DNA of 64,000 nucleotides from Desulfacinum infernum DSM 9756 (GTDB lineage: Bacteria > Desulfobacterota > Syntrophobacteria > Syntrophobacterales > DSM-9756). The stretch lies in contig NZ_FQVB01000020.1 in assembly GCF_900129305.1 (NCBI RefSeq), forward strand, positions 1 through 64,000, in the 5' to 3' direction. The stretch's first letter is position 1. The number at the start of each line of letters is the position of its first letter. The notes beneath the pieces are model-generated. The model was not told the DNA's origin, searched no databases, and saw only the letters and a list, made by a program, of their open reading frames with translations. Position numbers and translations under genes: made by a program. Shown here one piece after another: positions 18,029 to 29,688 of the stretch.

Positions 18029-18637
18029 ATGTCTTTGATTCCCATCGTCATCGAACAGAGCAGCCGGGGCGAGCGCGCCTTCGACATCTATTCGCGCCTG
18101 CTCCGGGACCGCATCATCTTCCTGGGCACCCCCATCACGGACGAGGTGGCCAATGTGGTCATCGCCCAGATGCTCTTTCTGGAATCGGAAGACCCGGACA
18201 AGGACATCCACTTTTACATCAATTCCCCGGGGGGGCTGGTGACGGCCGGCCTGGCCATCTACGACACCATGCAATACATCAAGCCGGACGTGTCCACCCT
18301 ATGCATGGGCCAGGCCGCCAGCATGGCCGCCGTGCTGCTGGCCGCCGGCGTCCGGGGGAAGCGCTACGCCCTGCCCCATGCGCGGATCATGCTCCATCAA
18401 CCCATGGGCGGATTCCAGGGCCAGGCCACGGACGTGGACATCCAGGCCCGGGAAATCCTGCGGCTTCGGGAGGAACTCAACAAGATCCTGGCGGACCACA
18501 CGGGACAGCCCCTGGAGAGGATCGAAAAGGACACGGACCGGGATTTCTACATGTCCGGCGTCCAGGCCAAGGAATACGGCCTGGTGGACGAGGTGATCAT
18601 CAAGAGGGCGGAGGACTCTTCTGAAGGCAGCCGTTAA
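18029..18637 (+). CDS. clpP: ATP-dependent Clp protease proteolytic subunit ClpP
   Basis: A 202-residue ClpP serine peptidase, the barrel partner of the ClpX and ClpA ATPases encoded in this window. The catalytic triad is visible: Ser98 in G-Q-A-A-S-M-A-A, His123 in A-R-I-M-L-H-Q-P and Asp172 in D-T-D-R-D-F-Y-M. The oxyanion segment N-S-P-G-G is at 65-69. It starts 2 nt after tig and is almost certainly cotranscribed. A strong terminator 50 nt downstream separates it from clpX, which has its own promoter candidate. Confidence 0.97.
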   Translation: MSLIPIVIEQSSRGERAFDIYSRLLRDRIIFLGTPITDEVANVVIAQMLFLESEDPDKDIHFYINSPGGLVTAGLAIYDTMQYIKPDVSTLCMGQAASMAAVLLAAGVRGKRYALPHARIMLHQPMGGFQGQATDVDIQAREILRLREELNKILADHTGQPLERIEKDTDRDFYMSGVQAKEYGLVDEVIIKRAEDSSEGSR

Positions 18638-18688
18638 GGCAGGAAGGGCCCCAGCGTTTCCGGCTAGGACGTTCGAAAAGCCCGCCAC

Positions 18689-18721
18689 GGCGGGGGACCG
18701 CTGGTCTCCCGCCTCTTTTTT
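18689..18721 (+). terminator. Rho-independent terminator after clpP
   Basis: GGCGGGGGACC pairs with GGTCTCCCGCC (11 bp with one G-T) around a GCT loop and is followed by TCTTTTTT. It lies 51 nt after the clpP stop. Confidence 0.85.
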
Positions 18722-18755
18722 CCCGGCGCCCCAAAGGATTTTCACCACCCTTTCA

Positions 18756-18783
18756 TTGACATGGTTCATAATTTGCTTACTAG
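18756..18783 (+). promoter_or_regulatory. Candidate promoter of clpX
   Basis: TTGACA (18756-18761) and TACTAG (18778-18783) are spaced by 16 bp in the 337-nt clpP-clpX gap, downstream of the clpP terminator. The -35 box is perfect and the -10 box partial. The start codon is about 190 nt away, leaving a long leader in which I see no recognised element. Confidence 0.4.
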
Positions 18784-18974
18784 TAGTAGGCAGCATCACC
18801 TCGAGGGCGGGTATGCACCTGCCCATTGAAGGGGGCCGCAACAAGCGTTATGATTAGGTAACATCCCAGCTCGCGCGGCTGGCGATCCTAAAGAAAGCAC
18901 GCACCATTTGCCGGGCCGCTCCCCTTTCGCAGGGAAGGACTCCGAGGCCCGAGCCACAACCAGGAGGAACCTCA

Positions 18975-20231
<1,257 letters not shown>

Positions 20232-20263
20232 GTTGTTCCGCACGACAGTGATCTGGAAAGAAG

Positions 20264-22726
20264 ATGGGAGCTATGTTCAAGAGAATCAGGTACAAAGACG
20301 ACTCCGGCGACCTCCACACGAACGTCACCATGCCCTTGTTGCCGCTTCGGGACATCGTGGTGTTTCCCACCATGGTGGTGCCGCTCTTCGTGGGCCGCGA
20401 TAAGTCGGTGAACGCCCTGGAACGGGCCATGAACACCGACAAGCAGATCTTCCTGGCGGCCCAGAAGAACGCCAAGACGGACAACCCGGGCGAGAAGGAC
20501 ATTCATCGCGTCGGAACGCTGGCGACGATCCTCCAACTGCTCCGCCTCCCCGACGGCACCGTCAAAGTCCTGGTGGAAGGCGAACGGCGAGGGCGAATCC
20601 AGAGCTTTGTACCGCACCCGGACGCTTTCCACGTCACCCTGGAATTCCTCCACGAGGCGGTCAGTGCGGATCCCAACGAGGTGGAGGCGCTGCGTCGCGG
20701 CGTTCGATCGGCCTTCGAATCCTACGCCAAGCACAACAAGAAGATCACCCAGGAGGTGCTGGAGGCCGTCTCCGACATTGACGACCCGTCCAAGCTGGCG
20801 GATACCGTCGCCGCCTACATGCCGTTCAAGATCGATGTGAAGCAGAAGCTTCTGGAAACCGTCGACCCGGTACGGCGCCTGGAGAAGCTCTTCGGCTACA
20901 TCCGCGCGGAGATCGAGATCATCAAGACGGAGGAGCGCATCAAGGGCCGGGTCAAGAAGCAGATGGAAAAGACCCAGCGCGAGTACTACTTGAACGAACA
21001 GATGCGCGCCATCCAAAAGGAGATGGGCGAAAAGGACGATTTCAAGTCCGAGCTGGAAGAGCTGGAGCGGCGCATCAAGAAAAAGCGCCTCAGCAAGGAG
21101 GCCGCGGCCAAGGTGCGCCAGGAATTCAAAAAGCTCAAGCTCATGTTGCCCATGAGCGCGGAAGCCACGGTGGTCCGCAACTACATTGACTGGATCCTGT
21201 CCCTTCCCTGGTACGAAAAGACCAAGGACAAGCTGGACATCGACGAAGCGGCGCGGATCCTGGACGAAGACCATTACGGCCTGGAAAAACCCAAGGAGCG
21301 GATCCTGGAGTATCTGGCCGTGCAGGCCCTGGTCAAAAAGATCAAGGGACCCATTCTCTGCTTCGTGGGGCCTCCGGGCGTGGGCAAGACCTCCCTGGCG
21401 CGCTCCATCGCCCGGGCCATGAACCGCAATTTCGTGCGCCTGTCCCTGGGCGGCGTGCGCGACGAGGCGGAAATCCGCGGCCACCGGCGCACCTACATCG
21501 GGGCCATGCCGGGGAAGATCATCCAGAGCCTGCGCAAGGTGAAGAGCGCCAACCCGGTCTTCTGCCTGGATGAGATCGACAAGATGACCATGGACTTCCG
21601 GGGCGATCCGGCGGCGGCGCTCCTGGAGGTTCTCGACCCCGAGCAGAACTACGCCTTCAACGACCATTACCTGGATCTGGACTACGATCTGTCGTCCATC
21701 TTTTTCATTACCACGGCCAACACGCTCCATTCCATCCCGTTGCCCCTTCAGGACCGGATGGAAATCATCCGGCTGCCGGGCTACACGGAGGTGGAAAAGC
21801 TGGAGATCGCCAAGGGCTTCCTGGTGCGCAAGCAGTGTGAGGCCAACGGCATCACGGAAGACAACGTGGTCTTTTCCGACGAGATCCTCCTCTACATTAT
21901 CCGCCACTACACCAAGGAGGCGGGGGTGCGGAACCTGGAACGGGAAATCGCCTCCATCTGCCGCAAGGTGGCCAAGGAGGTGGTCCGTCACGGACCGGAA
22001 ACGCGGGTGGAGCTCACCGAAGAGATCATCCAGGAGTACCTGGGCGTGCCCCGGTTCCGCTACGGCCGCGCCGAGGAAAAGGACGAGGTGGGCCTGGCCA
22101 TCGGGCTGGCCTGGACCGAAGTGGGTGGAGACATCCTGGGCATCGAAACCCTCACCATGCCCGGCAAGGGCAAGATCCTCATCACCGGCAAGCTGGGCGA
22201 CGTGATGCAGGAATCCGCCCAGGCGGCCTTCAGTTACGTGCGGTCCCGAGCCGAGCGCTTGGGCATTCCCAAGGATTTCCATGAGCATTTGGATCTCCAC
22301 GTCCATGTTCCCGAAGGCGCCATTCCCAAGGACGGCCCGTCGGCGGGAATCACCATGGCCACCTCCATGGTGTCGGCCCTGACGCGGATTCCCGTAAGAA
22401 GCGATGTGGCCATGACCGGCGAGATCACCCTCCGCGGCCGGGTGCTTCCCATCGGCGGGCTCAAGGAAAAGATCCTGGCCGCCCACCGGGGGCTCATCAA
22501 GACGGTGCTCATCCCCAAGGACAACGCCAAGGACCTCAAGGAGATCCCGCCCAAGATCCTGGAGGAGGTCAACATCGAGCTGGTGGAGCACATGGACGAC
22601 GTACTCCGCAAGGCCCTGGCCCTGGACGATCCGGAAAGCCTCTTCCGGGAGGTTCCGGACGGCCCGCAGCCGGTCTTCTTCGGGTCGGAAAAGCCGCCCG
22701 TCACAGGCGACATTCAGCCCCACTAG
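20264..22726 (+). CDS. lon: Endopeptidase La (Lon protease)
   Basis: An 820-residue LonA. It has the N-terminal LAN substrate domain (from [12 protein letters not shown]), a coiled linker, an AAA+ module with Walker A G-P-P-G-V-G-K-T at about 369-376 and a C-terminal protease domain. The catalytic Ser is about residue 693 in K-D-G-P-S-A-G, and the catalytic Lys is in G-G-L-K-E-K. It degrades misfolded and short-lived regulatory proteins. Two in-frame ATGs (20264, 20273) are possible; the first is taken, with GGAAAGAAG adjacent. The stop is TAG. tRNA genes with their own promoter follow. Confidence 0.98.
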   Translation: MGAMFKRIRYKDDSGDLHTNVTMPLLPLRDIVVFPTMVVPLFVGRDKSVNALERAMNTDKQIFLAAQKNAKTDNPGEKDIHRVGTLATILQLLRLPDGTVKVLVEGERRGRIQSFVPHPDAFHVTLEFLHEAVSADPNEVEALRRGVRSAFESYAKHNKKITQEVLEAVSDIDDPSKLADTVAAYMPFKIDVKQKLLETVDPVRRLEKLFGYIRAEIEIIKTEERIKGRVKKQMEKTQREYYLNEQMRAIQKEMGEKDDFKSELEELERRIKKKRLSKEAAAKVRQEFKKLKLMLPMSAEATVVRNYIDWILSLPWYEKTKDKLDIDEAARILDEDHYGLEKPKERILEYLAVQALVKKIKGPILCFVGPPGVGKTSLARSIARAMNRNFVRLSLGGVRDEAEIRGHRRTYIGAMPGKIIQSLRKVKSANPVFCLDEIDKMTMDFRGDPAAALLEVLDPEQNYAFNDHYLDLDYDLSSIFFITTANTLHSIPLPLQDRMEIIRLPGYTEVEKLEIAKGFLVRKQCEANGITEDNVVFSDEILLYIIRHYTKEAGVRNLEREIASICRKVAKEVVRHGPETRVELTEEIIQEYLGVPRFRYGRAEEKDEVGLAIGLAWTEVGGDILGIETLTMPGKGKILITGKLGDVMQESAQAAFSYVRSRAERLGIPKDFHEHLDLHVHVPEGAIPKDGPSAGITMATSMVSALTRIPVRSDVAMTGEITLRGRVLPIGGLKEKILAAHRGLIKTVLIPKDNAKDLKEIPPKILEEVNIELVEHMDDVLRKALALDDPESLFREVPDGPQPVFFGSEKPPVTGDIQPH

Positions 22727-22743
22727 GGGGCATGAAAAAGTGC

Positions 22744-22772
22744 TTGACTTGGCCGGGGGGATCCTGTACAAA
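22744..22772 (+). promoter_or_regulatory. Promoter of the tRNA-Val/tRNA-Asp operon
   Basis: TTGACT (22744-22749), 17-bp spacer, TACAAA (22767-22772), ending about 50 nt upstream of the first tRNA. Position and spacing suit a stable-RNA promoter. Confidence 0.65.
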
Positions 22773-22822
22773 CGGGCCTCGCGTGGGGGCGAGGCCGAAA
22801 CGATCCCCCCGGGAAGCGCGAA

Positions 22823-22898
22823 GGGCGGATAGCTCAGTTGGGAGAGCATCGGCCTTACAAGCCGGGGGTCACAGGTTCGAGCCCTGTTCCGCCCACCA
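22823..22898 (+). tRNA. tRNA-Val (anticodon TAC)
   Basis: A 76-nt gene with encoded CCA. The acceptor stem is GGGCGGA/TCCGCCC, the anticodon stem TCGGC/GCCGG with loop CTTACAA gives anticodon TAC, and the T-arm is ACAGG-TTCGAGC-CCTGT. Confidence 0.96.
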
Positions 22899-22906
22899 GA
22901 TGTTGC

Positions 22907-22983
<77 letters not shown>

Positions 22984-22994
22984 GCAAGACCCGA

Positions 22995-23023
22995 GGGCTT
23001 CGTCGAAAGACGAAGCCCTTTTT
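22995..23023 (+). terminator. Rho-independent terminator of the tRNA operon
   Basis: A perfect 10-bp stem GGGCTTCGTC/GACGAAGCCC with a GAAA tetraloop, followed by TTTTT, 12 nt after the tRNA-Asp CCA end. Confidence 0.95.
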
Positions 23024-23242
23024 GCTTTTGGGCCCCGGCCCCAATCCCCCCCCGACCCCCCTTTGAAAAAGGGGGAAGGAATGCCCCCGCCCCCTGGGAG
23101 GCTGTCTGACAATGGGTTCTTTGCCTCGTTTTGTCTCCATCCGTTATCCCCGCGAAAGCGGGGATCCAGGATTTCCGGGAACCTATGGACTCCCGCTTGC
23201 GCGGGAGTGACGGTTTGCGGAGTTCTCGGACAACCTCCTAGG
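23024..23242. repeat. Intergenic dispersed-repeat cluster
   Basis: Contains a CCCCCTTTGAAAAAGGGGG palindrome (about 23056-23074), a GGAGGCTGTCTGACAATGGG string (23096-23115), a CCCCGCGAAAGCGGGG palindrome (about 23148-23163), a CCCGCTTGCGCGGG palindrome (about 23191-23204) and GGAGTTCTCGGACAACCTCC (23219-23238). Read on the minus strand, 23148-23242 matches 54516-54600 closely but imperfectly over about 85-95 bp. No gene is supported here. Confidence 0.75.
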
Positions 23243-23360
23243 AAAAAGGCTGGTCCCTGGCCGCCCTTGAAGCCGCAGGCCGCAGCGAGCATGTTCCCGC
23301 CGGCTTAGGCGGCCTTGTAGCCTATCGCCCCCCTGTTGCGCGCAGGTACCCCGCACCGTT

Positions 23361-24407
23361 TCAGGCGAAGAAGCGCCGCATGTGCTCGGCCAGAGCCTCC
23401 GGGCGCATGATCATGATCTCGTTCTTCAACAGCTTCTGGAAGTAGTAATCGTCCGTGCGATAGTGGGGTGTTACGTTCTGGCGGTTGACGATCCGAAGAA
23501 CGGTGGCGAAGGATCCGCCGCTTTCGCCCAGCGGGCCGCCGTAGCAGGAAAAGTTGAACGTGGAAAAGCCCAGGGCGTGGAAGCCGGCCAACACGTGCTG
23601 CAGCCCCCGGGCCACGGCCCTCACGTCCTCTTCCGTCCACTCCAAGAACGTGGCCGCCCCGGGAACGACCGCCAGGATCTCGTTCACCCCCATGGGCGAA
23701 AAGGCCGCCATCCAATGGACCCGTTCCATTTGGGCAATGTGGCGGACCTTTTCGGTCCGTTCGGCGGCCGCCAGATCGTCCCAATAACACCTTCCCGTGC
23801 GTTCCCGGTAGGCCCGCGAGGCGTCTAGAAGTAGCCGGTGATGGGTCCCGGGTTCCACGCTCCCCAGGATCTGCAGATGGGGATGAATGACGCTGGCCCC
23901 CGCCGGAAAGAGATAGTTGGCGTTGACGGTGAAATAGCGCACGGTGGGTGTCTTTTCAGCGCACGCCTTCACGAAATCCAGTGCCGCCGCCAGGGCGTCG
24001 GCGAGGAGGTCTTCCGGAAAATCATCCAGGTGACGATGGTGCCTCTCCCCGACCATGACCACGGCATGGTGGGCGGAAAGCGGGAAGAGGTTCGGAAACA
24101 GGACCGCTTCGCCGCGAACGATCCGCCCGCCGGGGATCAGCTCTTCGGGGTAGGCGGGCGTGGTGGTCTGCCATCTCCCGTGACACAAAAAGCAGGATGC
24201 CTCCGTGGCCGCCGCCCGCTCCTCCAGATAGGCCTCGTCGGTCGGGGGAAAGAGGATCGCCGTTTTCCCCTCCAGCGCCGCGTTGTAGATGCTCTGGTGA
24301 CCCGTGAGCGGGTCCCGTCTCACCTCGATCACCTGCTCGTCCAGCTCACCATTTAGAAGCGGGCTGTGAAACCGTGCGGTCTCTGTCCAGGTCTTCCATT
24401 CCAGCAT
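23361..24407 (-). CDS. Galactose-1-phosphate uridylyltransferase-like (GalT/HIT superfamily) protein
   Basis: A 348-residue GalT-related nucleotidyltransferase. N-terminal features include I-E-V-R-R-D-P-L-T-G-H and a C-F-L-C-H pair that may bind zinc. The active-site region reads H-P-H-L-Q-I-L (His-Pro-His-x-Gln, the GalT form of the HIT triad), and a second conserved block lies in F-S-T-F-N-F-S. It would transfer a nucleotide between sugar or nucleoside phosphates; the actual substrate is not clear because no other Leloir genes are nearby. ATG 24407 is chosen (AAGGTGG upstream, family-like N-terminus); an earlier start at 24473 adds an unconserved tail. Confidence 0.82.
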   Translation of the reverse strand: MLEWKTWTETARFHSPLLNGELDEQVIEVRRDPLTGHQSIYNAALEGKTAILFPPTDEAYLEERAAATEASCFLCHGRWQTTTPAYPEELIPGGRIVRGEAVLFPNLFPLSAHHAVVMVGERHHRHLDDFPEDLLADALAAALDFVKACAEKTPTVRYFTVNANYLFPAGASVIHPHLQILGSVEPGTHHRLLLDASRAYRERTGRCYWDDLAAAERTEKVRHIAQMERVHWMAAFSPMGVNEILAVVPGAATFLEWTEEDVRAVARGLQHVLAGFHALGFSTFNFSCYGGPLGESGGSFATVLRIVNRQNVTPHYRTDDYYFQKLLKNEIMIMRPEALAEHMRRFFA

Positions 24408-24933
24408 GGCACATCCACCTTCTGTTGAGTAGCAATCCCATCTTCTCTCTCGAACAGTCCCTTTTCGCTTCACCGTAGGCCTTCGCCCAAGTGCGCACCC
24501 TGGAACAGGGTAAGAACACCCCCTTTGCCTCCACGTTCTTAAGGCAAATCGATCAGCCCAGGTAACGCCTTCCTCTTCGCCACGCCCTCTACCGGCTCAG
24601 AATCAACAAGAGCAGCCAGCCGACATTTGTTGAAATATACCTCTTCTGCACCTGGACATCACGCAAGTTTTCGGCTATCAAGAGGACGAAACCGGTCTCG
24701 ATTCAAAAAGGGGCAAGGCTTTCATTTTCCTTATTCCCATCGGACATCTGAAAGGTATACGCATATGGAATTGAGCCGCCCTCCCCCTGCGGCTTTGCCG
24801 GGCAGGCCTGCTCTAGACCATGCCTGAACGAAGCGGCCCTTCAACCGGTTCGGTCTTTAGTATGCACCCCCACTCCCAGTCCATTGCGGAATGACGCGTC
24901 CGTATACCATCCCTCCAGCCACGAGGAATCGAA
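24408..24933. other. 526-nt intergenic region between divergent genes, nothing recognised
   Basis: No open frame with coding character, tRNA, known riboswitch or terminator was found. It appears less GC-rich than the flanking genes and must hold the promoters of the GalT-like gene (minus) and the autotransporter gene (plus), but I see no convincing -35/-10 pair. Confidence 0.6.
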
Positions 24934-27900
24934 ATGAAAAAGAAGGTGATGCTTTGCATAACCACGTTGTTTTTGCTGCTCTTCGCGGCGCAGGTTGCAG
25001 TAGCCGACCGAACCGTTGAGGTCGAAATTCCCGACACCCAAACGAGTTACGTCAACTCCGGCACCTTGGACCTTTCCGAGTTCGACTCCTCCCTGTCCAA
25101 GATCTCCACCGTCTTTGCCGAGCCATCCGCCACTGCGCTTGATTTCTACAACCAGGCAAGTGGCATCATCCGGGCTTCGGCTACGGTGGGCTCTGCCACC
25201 TCGGATGACGTGTTCGCACAGCCCTTCGGGGTACAGATCGGCTATGAAGAAGACGATACCTACTACACCCGTAATGTCGGCACCTTTGAAAATCACGGGT
25301 GGATCAGCGCCGACGGCACGTGCGGCGACGCCAACGCGTACGCTGATATCGATGACGGCGACGAAGTGGACAACGACGCGATCACCATCTACGGTACCGT
25401 TGAAACTTTTTTGAACACCGGTACTATCTCTGCCGTCGCCACTTCGGGATCAGCGTTGAACGGAGGAGAACTCGACCTGGATCCCGATGGGGTGGATTTC
25501 AACCTGTGGGTGAACTCTTTCGAGAACTCGGGCACCATAATGTCAACAGCCCGTTCCGGCGATGCTACAGGCTCAGATTCCAGGTTGGATCCCGATGCAG
25601 AGGGCGTAAACTTCGACGACGGGGTCACGACTTTTAGTAATTTGACAAACGGTATCATTTCCGCGTCAGCTACTGCTGGAAACGCAACCAACGGCGGGCG
25701 CATCGACGCGGATATCAATGGTATCGACTTCAGTGACGGCGTGGTGGTGGATTCGTTCGCAAATGAGGGCACGATTTCCGCCTCCGCGACCACAGGCGGC
25801 GGGAACAACGCAACGATCTATGTGGATTCCAAAGGCATCGATTTCGATGACGGCACCGTGCACCTGTTCGCTAACACCGGAAGCATCTCTACTTCAGCGG
25901 CTACAAATGACATGAGTAGAACATTGATCGACCTGAACTCGTATGGCATCGACTTTGAAAGCGCAACTGTGGGCACTTTTTCTAACAGCGGCACCATCTT
26001 TGCCGCCTCGACCTCGGGCAATAGCACTTCAGGCAACTCCTCGTTGCAAGCCGCTGGGCTGCTTGCCCACTCCTTTTCCAGTTTCACCAACAGCGGGGCA
26101 ATTTCTGCTCTCGCCTCGGTAGGCGACTCGTTCGACCTTAGTGCTGTTTTTACTTTTACCTGGGGGACCCTGTCCTATGACTCCGTGGGCACGTTTACAA
26201 ACCGTGGTACCATCTCCGCCTCCGCCTCCACAGGCGATGCCCACAGTTCATGGGTGGAGGTGTACTCCTACGGTAGCGTCTTCTGGGATACCGTAGATAC
26301 GTTCTCCAACAGCGGCATGATTTCCGCCTCGACAACCACAGGCGACGCAAACGTTTCGGAGATCTTCGCGGAGTCTGTAGGCTTAAACGTCTCCGGCACT
26401 GTAGGCACGTTCACCAACACCGGCACCATTTCAGCCTTGACGGCCGCCGGCAAAAACGGGGGTGACGGGCGCATATATGTCGAAGCTAGTGGAGTAATAA
26501 CCCATTCCCCCGTCACGTCAATGACAAATAGTGGAACGGTGGAAACCTCGTCTTTCGCCGTCGCGGGCGATAGGGTTTCGTCTCAATCGGTTGCCTTCTC
26601 AATTAATCAGGTCGACTCTTTCACCAACACGGGAACCATCCGATCTTCCGCCATTGCCGACGGATGTGCGGAGGTTTCAAATTCTGTGGAATCCTACGGA
26701 GTCGAGTCCACCCACCTTGGCGACTTTACCAATGCAGGCGACATCGATGTTTATGCAGAAGCCATCTTTTCCAACGAGAGTGAAGACGTCTCGATTGAGT
26801 CAGCCGGGGTCTTGGTTGAGGGTGCAAGAAGCGTGGAAGACTTTCTGAACACCGGCACTATTCACGTGGAAGCCTTTGCCAACGGCACCGCCGCGGCCCA
26901 TCTTGAACTCTCTGCCTACGCGGCTTACCTCACGGCCCTCGGAAATTTCACCAACACCGGCACCATTCAGGTGGACGTGACGGATGGTTTCGGAGCCGAT
27001 GTTATCGATACTGCGGCACTTGCCGTCAAATACAGCGATGACGCCACGGTGGTAAATCACGGTACCATGAAGGTGGCCCTGGACCTACCCTCGGACATTC
27101 AGGAGGACGCAGTGAACGCCGCCGTCTTCCAAGTGTCCGGATCCAATGTGACCCTCACCAACGATGGGTTCACCTGGGTGGAGTCCAACGTGACCGTCCC
27201 CAACCTGCGAACCCTTACCATCGCGGACAGCTCCGTGGTCACCCTGGAAGATGCCTTCGCCATCACGTTCGGAACCCCGGGCATAACCCCGGACACCCGC
27301 CCCATCTTCGTGGAGGAGGCGTCCAGCATCGACCTGAACGGCGCCACACTGATCGCGCGTGCCGACTCCAGGAACATCCGGTTGAACGTTCCTTACTATC
27401 TCCTGCAAAGCGACGATGAAGACGGGGTACAGAACCAGTGGGGCGGCCTGGAGAAGGGCTTCACCAATTCGCAGTTTACCGTGAACTGGTACGGGGAGGA
27501 CCGGGGCACCAATTCGGCCGTCATCTTCCAGTACCAGCCCAGTCCCGATTCCATCGGGCCGGCCCTGGGCACCCTGGGAGGAAACCTGCTCATCGCCAAC
27601 TTCCATCAATTGTTCGTCCTGACGGCCCCCTTCACCTCGCCCTTCTTCGCCAAGGCCGAGGAGATGCAACCGATCCTATTGGCAGCCGGCGCCGTCAGCG
27701 ACGCCAGCCCCTTTTATGGAAGGAAACTGGAGCAGAACCGCTCCTTCTGGGCCATGCCTCTCTACGCCTACGTCTCCGACAGCGGCATCGGTTTCGATTC
27801 CGAGAGCTATGGCTTAGCCCTCGGAGCCGGAGGCCAGATCACGGACGCTTTTTCCATGAACGTCTACGCCGGTGTGGTGGACAGCGACATCGACTACAAC

Positions 27901-28551
27901 GTGGAGGGAGCTTCCACGGGAGACCAGGAAATCCTGCTGGGGGGTATCACCACCCAGTACCGCATGACGGACAAGTACTACGTGCGGATGAATGCGGAAG
28001 CCTACAAGGCCGGCAACGACTACGCGGGCCGGACCGGATTCAATTACTACCTTCGCGAGACCGCCGATTACGACAGCTGGGGGGTGTCCGCGGAGGTGGT
28101 GGCCGGCGGGGTCTTCGCCGTTCGTGAGGGATGGATCTTCCCCGAGCTGGGCGTGAGCTTCGGACATCACGAAGCCGAAAGCTTCTGGACGACCGTGGAG
28201 GCCGACACCAGCTTCGAAAGACGGTATGAACCCGATGACACGAACACCTGGAAACTCATCGCAGGCCTCAACGGGCTCGTCCCCTTCGGCGGAAACAACC
28301 ACTTCTACGGTCTCGTGCGCCTGGAACACGCCCTGGGGGACAACGACATCTCCGTCGTCAACTGGATCAGAGGGGACAGCACCGCCCGCACCAAGCTGGA
28401 AAAGGACGTTGCAGCCACGACCGTCACCTCGCAGGTGGGAGTCAACCTGCGCGTGCGGGAGAATCTCAGCCTGGACCTGGGCCTGAGAACCGACTTCAAC
28501 GCCGATTACGAGGCCTTTGCCGGCAAGCTTCGACTAAAATACCTGTTCTAG
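24934..28551 (+). CDS. Autotransporter with repeat-rich passenger and C-terminal beta-barrel domain
   Basis: A 1,205-residue type V secreted protein. It has a Sec signal peptide (about 1-24, ending A-V-A-D), then a long passenger (about 25-850) of imperfect ~30-residue repeats with cores such as F-x-N-S/T-G-T-I-S-A-S-A-T-T-G and D-G-V-D-F, which predict a right-handed beta-helix. About residues 920-1205 form the autotransporter barrel, ending in the outer-membrane insertion signal L-R-L-K-Y-L-F. The passenger is rich in Ser, Thr, Asn and Gly and poor in Cys, as in adhesins. The 5' two thirds look less GC-rich and use codons unlike the neighbours, suggesting transfer or fast repeat evolution. 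The stop is TAG; a terminator-like hairpin lies at 28737. Confidence 0.88.
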   Translation: MKKKVMLCITTLFLLLFAAQVAVADRTVEVEIPDTQTSYVNSGTLDLSEFDSSLSKISTVFAEPSATALDFYNQASGIIRASATVGSATSDDVFAQPFGVQIGYEEDDTYYTRNVGTFENHGWISADGTCGDANAYADIDDGDEVDNDAITIYGTVETFLNTGTISAVATSGSALNGGELDLDPDGVDFNLWVNSFENSGTIMSTARSGDATGSDSRLDPDAEGVNFDDGVTTFSNLTNGIISASATAGNATNGGRIDADINGIDFSDGVVVDSFANEGTISASATTGGGNNATIYVDSKGIDFDDGTVHLFANTGSISTSAATNDMSRTLIDLNSYGIDFESATVGTFSNSGTIFAASTSGNSTSGNSSLQAAGLLAHSFSSFTNSGAISALASVGDSFDLSAVFTFTWGTLSYDSVGTFTNRGTISASASTGDAHSSWVEVYSYGSVFWDTVDTFSNSGMISASTTTGDANVSEIFAESVGLNVSGTVGTFTNTGTISALTAAGKNGGDGRIYVEASGVITHSPVTSMTNSGTVETSSFAVAGDRVSSQSVAFSINQVDSFTNTGTIRSSAIADGCAEVSNSVESYGVESTHLGDFTNAGDIDVYAEAIFSNESEDVSIESAGVLVEGARSVEDFLNTGTIHVEAFANGTAAAHLELSAYAAYLTALGNFTNTGTIQVDVTDGFGADVIDTAALAVKYSDDATVVNHGTMKVALDLPSDIQEDAVNAAVFQVSGSNVTLTNDGFTWVESNVTVPNLRTLTIADSSVVTLEDAFAITFGTPGITPDTRPIFVEEASSIDLNGATLIARADSRNIRLNVPYYLLQSDDEDGVQNQWGGLEKGFTNSQFTVNWYGEDRGTNSAVIFQYQPSPDSIGPALGTLGGNLLIANFHQLFVLTAPFTSPFFAKAEEMQPILLAAGAVSDASPFYGRKLEQNRSFWAMPLYAYVSDSGIGFDSESYGLALGAGGQITDAFSMNVYAGVVDSDIDYNVEGASTGDQEILLGGITTQYRMTDKYYVRMNAEAYKAGNDYAGRTGFNYYLRETADYDSWGVSAEVVAGGVFAVREGWIFPELGVSFGHHEAESFWTTVEADTSFERRYEPDDTNTWKLIAGLNGLVPFGGNNHFYGLVRLEHALGDNDISVVNWIRGDSTARTKLEKDVAATTVTSQVGVNLRVRENLSLDLGLRTDFNADYEAFAGKLRLKYLF

Positions 28552-28736
28552 CGGCTTCCCCGGAGTGGGTTTTCAGATCAAGATAGACGAGGATTGACAC
28601 CCTGTTTGTGGCCGCGGCGCTTTGAGCCCCGCGGCTGCATTCGCTTGTATGCCGGGAGAAAGCAGCAAATGGCCGGGCCAGCAGGTTCTTCGCCCTTAAC
28701 GGCCAGTTTTGGCATCACTTCAACACGGCGGCAAGA

Positions 28737-28759
28737 GGAGGGGCCTGCGCCTCCTTTTT
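28737..28759 (+). terminator. Terminator-like hairpin downstream of the autotransporter
   Basis: GGAGG pairs with CCTCC around a short inner stem, followed by TTTTT (28755-28759). It lies 186 nt after the autotransporter stop in a 347-nt gap that also has a GC-rich palindromic string at about 28611-28634. No other feature was seen in this gap. Confidence 0.55.
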
Positions 28760-28898
28760 GCCCGGCCGAAGGTCTTCGCGCCCGATGATCTGCCCGGCCT
28801 GCCACGAATGTTCCAAGCTTTCCGAAAGACAAGGATGGGGCAGGTGGACTTCAAACCTTAGCCGTCACGACCTGCAAGGGAAATCATTGAAAGGGAAA

Positions 28899-29315
28899 AT
28901 GACTTTCGAGGCCGTCAGAAAATTCTTCGAACGGGACAGGTTCGCGCAGTTTGTCGGATTGGAACTGGTGGACGCTTCTCCGGGGCGGGCTCTGGTTCGT
29001 CTGGCCGTTCGGGATCACCACCGGAACGGGGTGGGGCTGGTCCACGGAGCCGTGCTTTTCACCCTGGCCGATTTCGCCTTCGCCGTGGCGTCCAACTCCC
29101 ACGGCCGCACCGCCCTGGGCATCAACGTCTCCATGGCCTATCATCAAGCCGCCCGCGACGGCCACTTGCTGGCCGAGGCCATGGAGATCCACAGAAACGA
29201 CACACTCGCCACCTACCGGGTGGACATTCGCGATGATGCCGGCTCCCTCATCGCCACCTTCCTGGGTACGGCCTATCGAAAGAGGGAGCCTCGGCCCGGG
29301 TCGGCTGAACTTTAG
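28899..29315 (+). CDS. PaaI-family hotdog-fold thioesterase
   Basis: A 138-residue single hotdog domain. The PaaI/YbgC-like signature H-R-N-G-V-G-L-V-H-G-A-V-L-F-T-L-A-D (about 45-62) contains the helix-cap H-G-G/A motif and catalytic-type Asp. The pattern A-L-G-I-N-V-S-M-A-Y follows. It is likely to hydrolyse acyl- or aryl-CoA; PaaI acts on phenylacetyl-CoA intermediates, but no paa genes are nearby so the substrate is open. The ATG at 28899 gives the family length with AAAGGGA just upstream. The stop is TAG. Confidence 0.87.
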   Translation: MTFEAVRKFFERDRFAQFVGLELVDASPGRALVRLAVRDHHRNGVGLVHGAVLFTLADFAFAVASNSHGRTALGINVSMAYHQAARDGHLLAEAMEIHRNDTLATYRVDIRDDAGSLIATFLGTAYRKREPRPGSAEL

Positions 29316-29600
29316 GGGCCGTCCGACAATGGCTCCCCGACTTACAAGGCCGAGGAATTTGGGTCCTCCTCGTAGCCGCGGGGCTTTAGCCCCGCGGGAA
29401 AGGACCCTGGTACCCCATGAAGCGACAGAAAATGCGCGAAGGTCCATCCAACTCCCGGAGGTTCTTCCGCAGCCCTAAAGGGCTGCCTTGCGAGAAAAGA
29501 GATCATCCGCAGCGTTCCAGGGCAGGCTCGTAAGAGCTTATCCGAGAACGCTGTTTTCCTGGGAGCGCGGGGTTTTTAGACACTTTGTCGGACACGCTCC
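29316..29600. repeat. Intergenic dispersed-repeat cluster
   Basis: Holds GGGGCCGTCCGACAATGG (29316-29334), a perfect palindrome CCGCGGGGCTTTAGCCCCGCGG-type hairpin (29376-29397), the CTTCCGCAGCCCTAAAGGGCTGC element (29463-29499, second copy at 11811-11847) and AGAGCTTATCCGAGAAC (about 29533-29549, related to 54521-54537). No gene is supported up to the YbjQ start. Confidence 0.65.
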
Positions 29601-29688
29601 TCCGATATCACCCTTCAACGCACTTCGAGGACGACCCCGGACGGAACACTCGTTGGATCGCCGGGCATCCTCGGGAAAGGAGAATTCC

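Noticed and set aside
23024-23360. Insertion sequence remnant
   Set aside because: No transposase fragment could be translated from the region; only short palindromes and dispersed repeats are visible.
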